The translations under genes were made by a program, and so were the position numbers. From positions 14,124-78,123 of the forward strand of contig PBSN01000013.1 of assembly GCA_002726235.1 (NCBI GenBank): 64,000 nucleotides of DNA. The letters run 5' to 3'. The stretch is from Nitrospiraceae bacterium (GTDB lineage: Bacteria > Nitrospirota > Nitrospiria > Nitrospirales > UBA2166). Below the pieces are notes generated by a model. That model saw only the letters and a program-made list of their open reading frames with translations, was not told the DNA's origin and did no database searches. This document shows positions 59,845 through 64,000 of the stretch, in pieces. Every line of letters starts with the position of its first letter. The stretch's first letter is position 1.

Positions 59845-60651
59845 TTACTGAGCAACCGTGCAGCTAAATGAGTAGTCCAGAAATTGTGTAATGGTGGGGT
59901 TAGGGCTACACAGTGCGCATTTCGGGTCTTTGGGAATTTTCACTTCACGAAATGTCATGCTGAGGGCGTCGTAGAGCATGAGGCGGCCGGCGAGGGATGT
60001 CCCGATGCCTAAGATTTCCTTAATCACTTCCGCGGCCTGAAGTGAGCCCATAGTGCCAGCAAGTGCCCCCAAGACTCCCGCCTCCTGGCAATTCGGAACC
60101 AGCCCTTCGGGCGGGGGTTCCGGATACAGGCAGCGGTAGCATGGGGAGGCCTGATGAGGTTTTAAGGTTGTCAGTTGTCCTTCAAAACGGAACATGCTCG
60201 CAGACACCAGTGTTTTTTTCGCGAAGAAACTTGCGTCGTTGATGAGGTAGCGAGTCGCGAAGTTGTCCGATCCATCCACGATAATGTCATAGGACTCAAA
60301 CATCTCTTCGATATTTGAGGTATCGATCGACTGCTGGTATGGCACTACGGTAACATCGGGATTAACCGATCTGAGCCGTTCAAATGCCGATTGTACTTTT
60401 GGGTGATTGATGGTGAGCGTTGAATGCAATATTTGTCGCTGAAGGTTGGAGAGGTCAACGACATCATGGTCAATGATGCCTAGGGTTCCGACACCTGATG
60501 CGGCGAGATACAAGGCAGCGGGGGAGCCTAATCCTCCCGCTCCGATCATCATAACCTTTGCTTGCGCGATCTTTTTCTGCCCCTTCCCTCCCACTTCTGG
60601 AAGAATGAAATGGCGACTATAGCGCTCAACCTGCGTATCCGTGAATTCCAT
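59845..60651 (-). CDS. ThiF/MoeB-family adenylyltransferase (paralog 1)
   Basis: YSRHFILPEVGGKGQKKIAQAKVMMIGAGGLGSPAALYLAASGVG; Zn CxxC pairs. Confidence 0.92.
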   Translation of the reverse strand: MEFTDTQVERYSRHFILPEVGGKGQKKIAQAKVMMIGAGGLGSPAALYLAASGVGTLGIIDHDVVDLSNLQRQILHSTLTINHPKVQSAFERLRSVNPDVTVVPYQQSIDTSNIEEMFESYDIIVDGSDNFATRYLINDASFFAKKTLVSASMFRFEGQLTTLKPHQASPCYRCLYPEPPPEGLVPNCQEAGVLGALAGTMGSLQAAEVIKEILGIGTSLAGRLMLYDALSMTFREVKIPKDPKCALCSPNPTITQFLDYSFSCTVAQ

Positions 60652-60657
60652 AATTGG

Positions 60658-60897
60658 TTACTCAATCACATCGAGTTCGATAGGATCGACCTGCACGCCT
60701 TTCTGTTTCAATCCTTCAACGGCCTGTTCAATGTCGGCAATGTCTCCGGTGAGTTCAAGGTTCAACCACCCGGTGGTTTCAGTGACATTGGCCCCGCGAA
60801 TATTTGTCACGACGGGGTATTCTTGTCCAATTTCGTATACGACGGGATGTGGAATCTTCTCCTCAGGGAAACGGAGATGATATTTTAGACTTGCCAT
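60658..60897 (-). CDS. NIL-domain protein
   Basis: 79 aa; LRFPEEKIPHPVVYEIGQEYPVVTNIRGANVTETTGWLNLELTG. Confidence 0.85.
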   Translation of the reverse strand: MASLKYHLRFPEEKIPHPVVYEIGQEYPVVTNIRGANVTETTGWLNLELTGDIADIEQAVEGLKQKGVQVDPIELDVIE

Positions 60898-60906
60898 CTT
60901 GGTTCC

Positions 60907-61185
60907 TCAGTTTCCGCCAGCAATGGCTGGGATAATGGAGACTTCATCGCCCTCATTGAGTTTGGTCTCTTTGCCGTCAAGAAATCGAATATCCTCTTCG
61001 TTGACATAAACGTTTACAAAACGGCGTAACTCGCCTTGGTCATCGCAGAGACGTTCTTTCATTCCGGGGTAATTCGTTTCCAATTCCTCAAGTAGGCTGC
61101 CGATGTTTGAGCTCATTGCCTCAACTTCACTCTTGCCTCCTGTCACTGGCAGGAGTGGTGGTGGAATCCGAACGTTAATTGGCAT
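60907..61185 (-). CDS. MoaD/ThiS-family sulfur carrier protein with C-terminal -GGN
   Basis: MPINVRIPPPLLPVTGG...VNVYVNEEDIRFLDGKETKLNEGDEVSIIPAIAGGN*. Confidence 0.9.
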   Translation of the reverse strand: MPINVRIPPPLLPVTGGKSEVEAMSSNIGSLLEELETNYPGMKERLCDDQGELRRFVNVYVNEEDIRFLDGKETKLNEGDEVSIIPAIAGGN

Positions 61186-62410
61186 GCGGGACTCCTTCTT
61201 CAAAACTCTGCAACTTGGGCAGGATGCGAAGGGGGCGTCCGACGAATTCCTCGACCGCTTCCTGCGTCTTGAGGCCATTTCCGGTCACATAGGCAACCGT
61301 TACGTCCCCCTTTTTGATTAAACCGTTTTTGACCAATTTCTTGAGTACGCCAATAGTGACGCCGCCAGCAGTCTCGGCGAAGATGCCTTCGGTCTGCGCT
61401 AGGAGCTTGATGCTGTCGACGATTTCGTCATCCGACACGAAGTCCATGCTTCCGGTGCTTTCATGTGTTGCCTTGATGGCATAATAACCGTCTGCGGGGT
61501 TTCCAATGGCAAGTGATTTGGCAATGGTGTTGGGTTTCACTGGTTTAAAGAAATCGACTCCGCGTTTAAACGCGGTGGCGACCGGAGAACATCCCTCAGC
61601 TTGTGCGCCATGCAGTTTGGTGGTCACTGGATCGATTAATCCGAGCTGATGAAGTTCATTCAGGCCTTTCCATATCTTGGTCAGCAGTGATCCTGATGCG
61701 ATTGGAATTACGACTTGATCGGGCGCCTTCCAGCCAAGCTGTTCTGCGGTTTCAAATGCGAGGCTCTTCGATCCTTCAGCATAGTAGGGGCGGATGTTCA
61801 CGTTGACGAACGCCCACGGATATTTCGCGGCAATTTCGCTGCACAATCTGTTGACGTCGTCGTAGTTGCCCTCGACTTCAACGACGGTTGGGCGGTAGAT
61901 GAGATTTCCCAACACCTTGCCGGATTCGAGGTTTGCAGGAATAAAGACGAAGCATCGCATGCCGGCTTGTGCTGCTTGGGCAGCAACAGCATTGGCGAGG
62001 TTTCCTGTTGACGCACATGCAACCGTCTCAAACCCCATTTCGCGTGCTCGCGTCAGAGCCACCGCCACGACGCGGTCTTTAAAGGAAAGGGTTGGATGAT
62101 TAACGGTGTCATTTTTAATATACAGTTCGTCGAGTCCGAGATGTGCACCGAGATTTTTGGCATGAACCAGTGGGGTGTAGCCAGCGTCCAGGCCGACGGT
62201 AGCACGGCCTTCTACAGGCAGTAGATCGATAAATCTCCAGAGGCTCGGAGGGCCATTCTGAATCGTCTCGCGAGAGAGGACCTGCTTAATGGCGTCGTAG
62301 TTGTAATCCACCTCTAAGGGGCCGAAACACATCTCGCAGACGTGAATTGGATCTGCGGGATAGGCTCGTCCACACTCGCGGCACTTCAGTCCTTTAATTT
62401 TTCCCGTCAT
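61175..62410 (-). CDS. Threonine synthase paralog with N-terminal zinc ribbon
   Basis: LKCRECGRAYPADPIHVCEMCFG; NHPTLSFKDRVVAVAL; PIASGSLLTKIWKGL. Confidence 0.88.
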   Translation of the reverse strand: MTGKIKGLKCRECGRAYPADPIHVCEMCFGPLEVDYNYDAIKQVLSRETIQNGPPSLWRFIDLLPVEGRATVGLDAGYTPLVHAKNLGAHLGLDELYIKNDTVNHPTLSFKDRVVAVALTRAREMGFETVACASTGNLANAVAAQAAQAGMRCFVFIPANLESGKVLGNLIYRPTVVEVEGNYDDVNRLCSEIAAKYPWAFVNVNIRPYYAEGSKSLAFETAEQLGWKAPDQVVIPIASGSLLTKIWKGLNELHQLGLIDPVTTKLHGAQAEGCSPVATAFKRGVDFFKPVKPNTIAKSLAIGNPADGYYAIKATHESTGSMDFVSDDEIVDSIKLLAQTEGIFAETAGGVTIGVLKKLVKNGLIKKGDVTVAYVTGNGLKTQEAVEEFVGRPLRILPKLQSFEEGVPHAN

Positions 62411-62414
62411 CGTC

Positions 62415-63221
62415 TCAGGTGTTAAGCGCGCAGGCAGGTTGTTCTGATTCGGTTAGTTCGGAGATCTCCTGATGTTCCCCGCACAGCGGACACTCAGGGC
62501 GTTTTGCTACCTTGACCTGACGAAAACGGCTTGTCTTTGCATCGTAGTCAAGGAGTCGATTGGTGATCGGCGTTCCAATGCCAATGACCAGCTTGAGCAC
62601 TTCTGTGGCTTGGATGGTCCCGATTACACCGGCAAGCACGCCAATCACGCCGGCTTCTTGGCAACTGGGCACAACTCCAGCCGGAGGAGGTGCTTTGAAT
62701 ATGCAGCGATAACATGCGGTTTGCCGTGGAAGAATCGTGAAGACCCGTCCCTCAAATCGAAGAATGGCTCCGTGGACGAGGGGCCGATTTGTAAAGTAAC
62801 AGGCATCATTAATAAGAAATTTCGTCGGAAAATTATCGGCTCCATCAACGATAATATCGTAATCTTTGATGATGTCGATGGCGTTGTTTGCGTCCAGACG
62901 TTTCTCAAGCGGGACGACGGTGACATCCGGATTGAGCGCCTTGACTTTGTTCTGCGCGGAGCGGACTTTGGATGTCCCAAGGTCTTCGGTGTGATGAATG
63001 ACTTGCCGTTGCAAATTGGTCAGATCGACGACATCGTTGTCAATGATTCCAATCGTGCCGATGCCGGCTGCGGCGAGGTAGAGAATGGCTGGCGAACCAA
63101 GCCCGCCCGCTCCGACAACTAGTACGCGCGCCTGTGCAAGTTTCTTCTGCCCTTTGCCGCCGACTTCGGGAAGCAAAATGTGTCGGCTATAGCGTGTAAT
63201 CTGTTCGTCGGTAAAGTTCAT
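62415..63221 (-). CDS. ThiF/MoeB-family adenylyltransferase (paralog 2)
   Basis: YSRHILLPEVGGKGQKKLAQARVLVVGAGGLGSPAILYLAAAGIG; CYRCIF and CPLCG Zn ligands. Confidence 0.92.
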   Translation of the reverse strand: MNFTDEQITRYSRHILLPEVGGKGQKKLAQARVLVVGAGGLGSPAILYLAAAGIGTIGIIDNDVVDLTNLQRQVIHHTEDLGTSKVRSAQNKVKALNPDVTVVPLEKRLDANNAIDIIKDYDIIVDGADNFPTKFLINDACYFTNRPLVHGAILRFEGRVFTILPRQTACYRCIFKAPPPAGVVPSCQEAGVIGVLAGVIGTIQATEVLKLVIGIGTPITNRLLDYDAKTSRFRQVKVAKRPECPLCGEHQEISELTESEQPACALNT

Positions 63222-63237
63222 CTTGGTTCGTGCATCG

Positions 63238-64000
63238 TTAAATATTAAAATATTTCTCTACCGTAAGATATCGCTCGCCCGTATCGCATACTACCGTCAC
63301 GACAGTTTTGCCAGGGCCGAGCTCTTTCGCGACTTGTTGCGCGGCAAACACATTAGCTCCAGAGGATATGCCAGTGAGGAGTCCTTCGGTGCGCGCCAAT
63401 TGCTTGGTCGTTCGGTAGGCGTCGTCGTCGCTTACGGTGATGACTCGATCAAGAATTGACTGGTTGAGCACTTTCGGAACAAATCCTGCCCCAATGCCCT
63501 GGATCTTATGCGGTCCGGGTTCTCCGCCGGACAATACCGGTGATCCCGCCGGTTCCACCGCGATAATTTGCACCGCGGGACGCTTTGCCTTCAGCACTTC
63601 GCCGACCCCCGTAATTGTTCCTCCAGTTCCGACGGCTGCCACAAATGCATCGATGTTTCCTGCGCGCGCATCCCATATTTCCGGCCCTGTCGTGCGTCGA
63701 TGCATGGCGGGATTGGCAGCATTCGAAAATTGATCCGGCATCAGGTATGTGGGGTGCTGGGCTACGATGTTTTCAGCTTCGGTGATCGACCCGCTCATTC
63801 CTTCCCATGCAGGGGTGAGCACTAACTGGGCACCATAGGAGGAGAGGAGGCTGGCGCGTTCCATGCTCATGCTTTCTGGCATAACCAGAATCAGCTTATA
63901 TCCACGCACCGCAGAAATCATGGCAAGCCCGATGCCGGTATTGCCACTTGTGGGCTCGACCATTGTTGCGCCTGGTTTCAAGATTCCCTGACGCTCCGCT
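63238..64000 (-). CDS. Cysteine synthase (CysK/CysM), 5' end beyond the window
   Basis: Frame continues past the listed TTG as [27 protein letters not shown]; no start before the edge. Confidence 0.92.
   Translation of the reverse strand, partial: AERQGILKPGATMVEPTSGNTGIGLAMISAVRGYKLILVMPESMSMERASLLSSYGAQLVLTPAWEGMSGSITEAENIVAQHPTYLMPDQFSNAANPAMHRRTTGPEIWDARAGNIDAFVAAVGTGGTITGVGEVLKAKRPAVQIIAVEPAGSPVLSGGEPGPHKIQGIGAGFVPKVLNQSILDRVITVSDDDAYRTTKQLARTEGLLTGISSGANVFAAQQVAKELGPGKTVVTVVCDTGERYLTVEKYFNI

Overview
A gene-dense bacterial chromosomal segment, probably from a Nitrospira-like Nitrospirota (lineage inferred from gene content only). Much of it is housekeeping: proS, nth, queC, lipA, Fe-S assembly genes, hom/thrC/lysC, cimA, cysS, mdh, cysE, ispDF and one tRNA-Pro. 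The main accessory block is at about 43.8-54.4 kb. It is a periplasmic redox cluster: a di-haem peroxidase (MauG/CCP-like), a TAT-exported Rieske protein, an AioA/IdrA-type molybdopterin oxidoreductase, a secreted cupredoxin-like protein, a second di-haem peroxidase, a mono-haem cytochrome c, and downstream a SUMF1-like protein plus two small hypotheticals. Its composition resembles iodate reductase (IdrABP1P2) or arsenite oxidase, but the gene order is different and there are extra parts. The second notable block, at 59.4-64.0 kb, is a sulfur-carrier-protein cluster: JAMM protease, two ThiF/MoeB-type E1 enzymes, a NIL-domain protein, a MoaD/ThiS-like carrier ending in -GGN, a zinc-ribbon threonine synthase paralog and a cysteine synthase cut by the window edge. 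Other points include a 30-aa bS22/COX24-like ribosomal protein absent from the ORF track, small membrane ORFs, a collagen-like lipoprotein, a 14-repeat kelch-like protein, an apparent Ser-to-Pro trypsin-fold protein with Ca-binding-like repeats, a 20-Cys membrane protein, an HEWTH protein flanked by direct repeats, a decayed secreted-protein gene and several intergenic repeat elements. No searches were run; family calls come from motif recognition.
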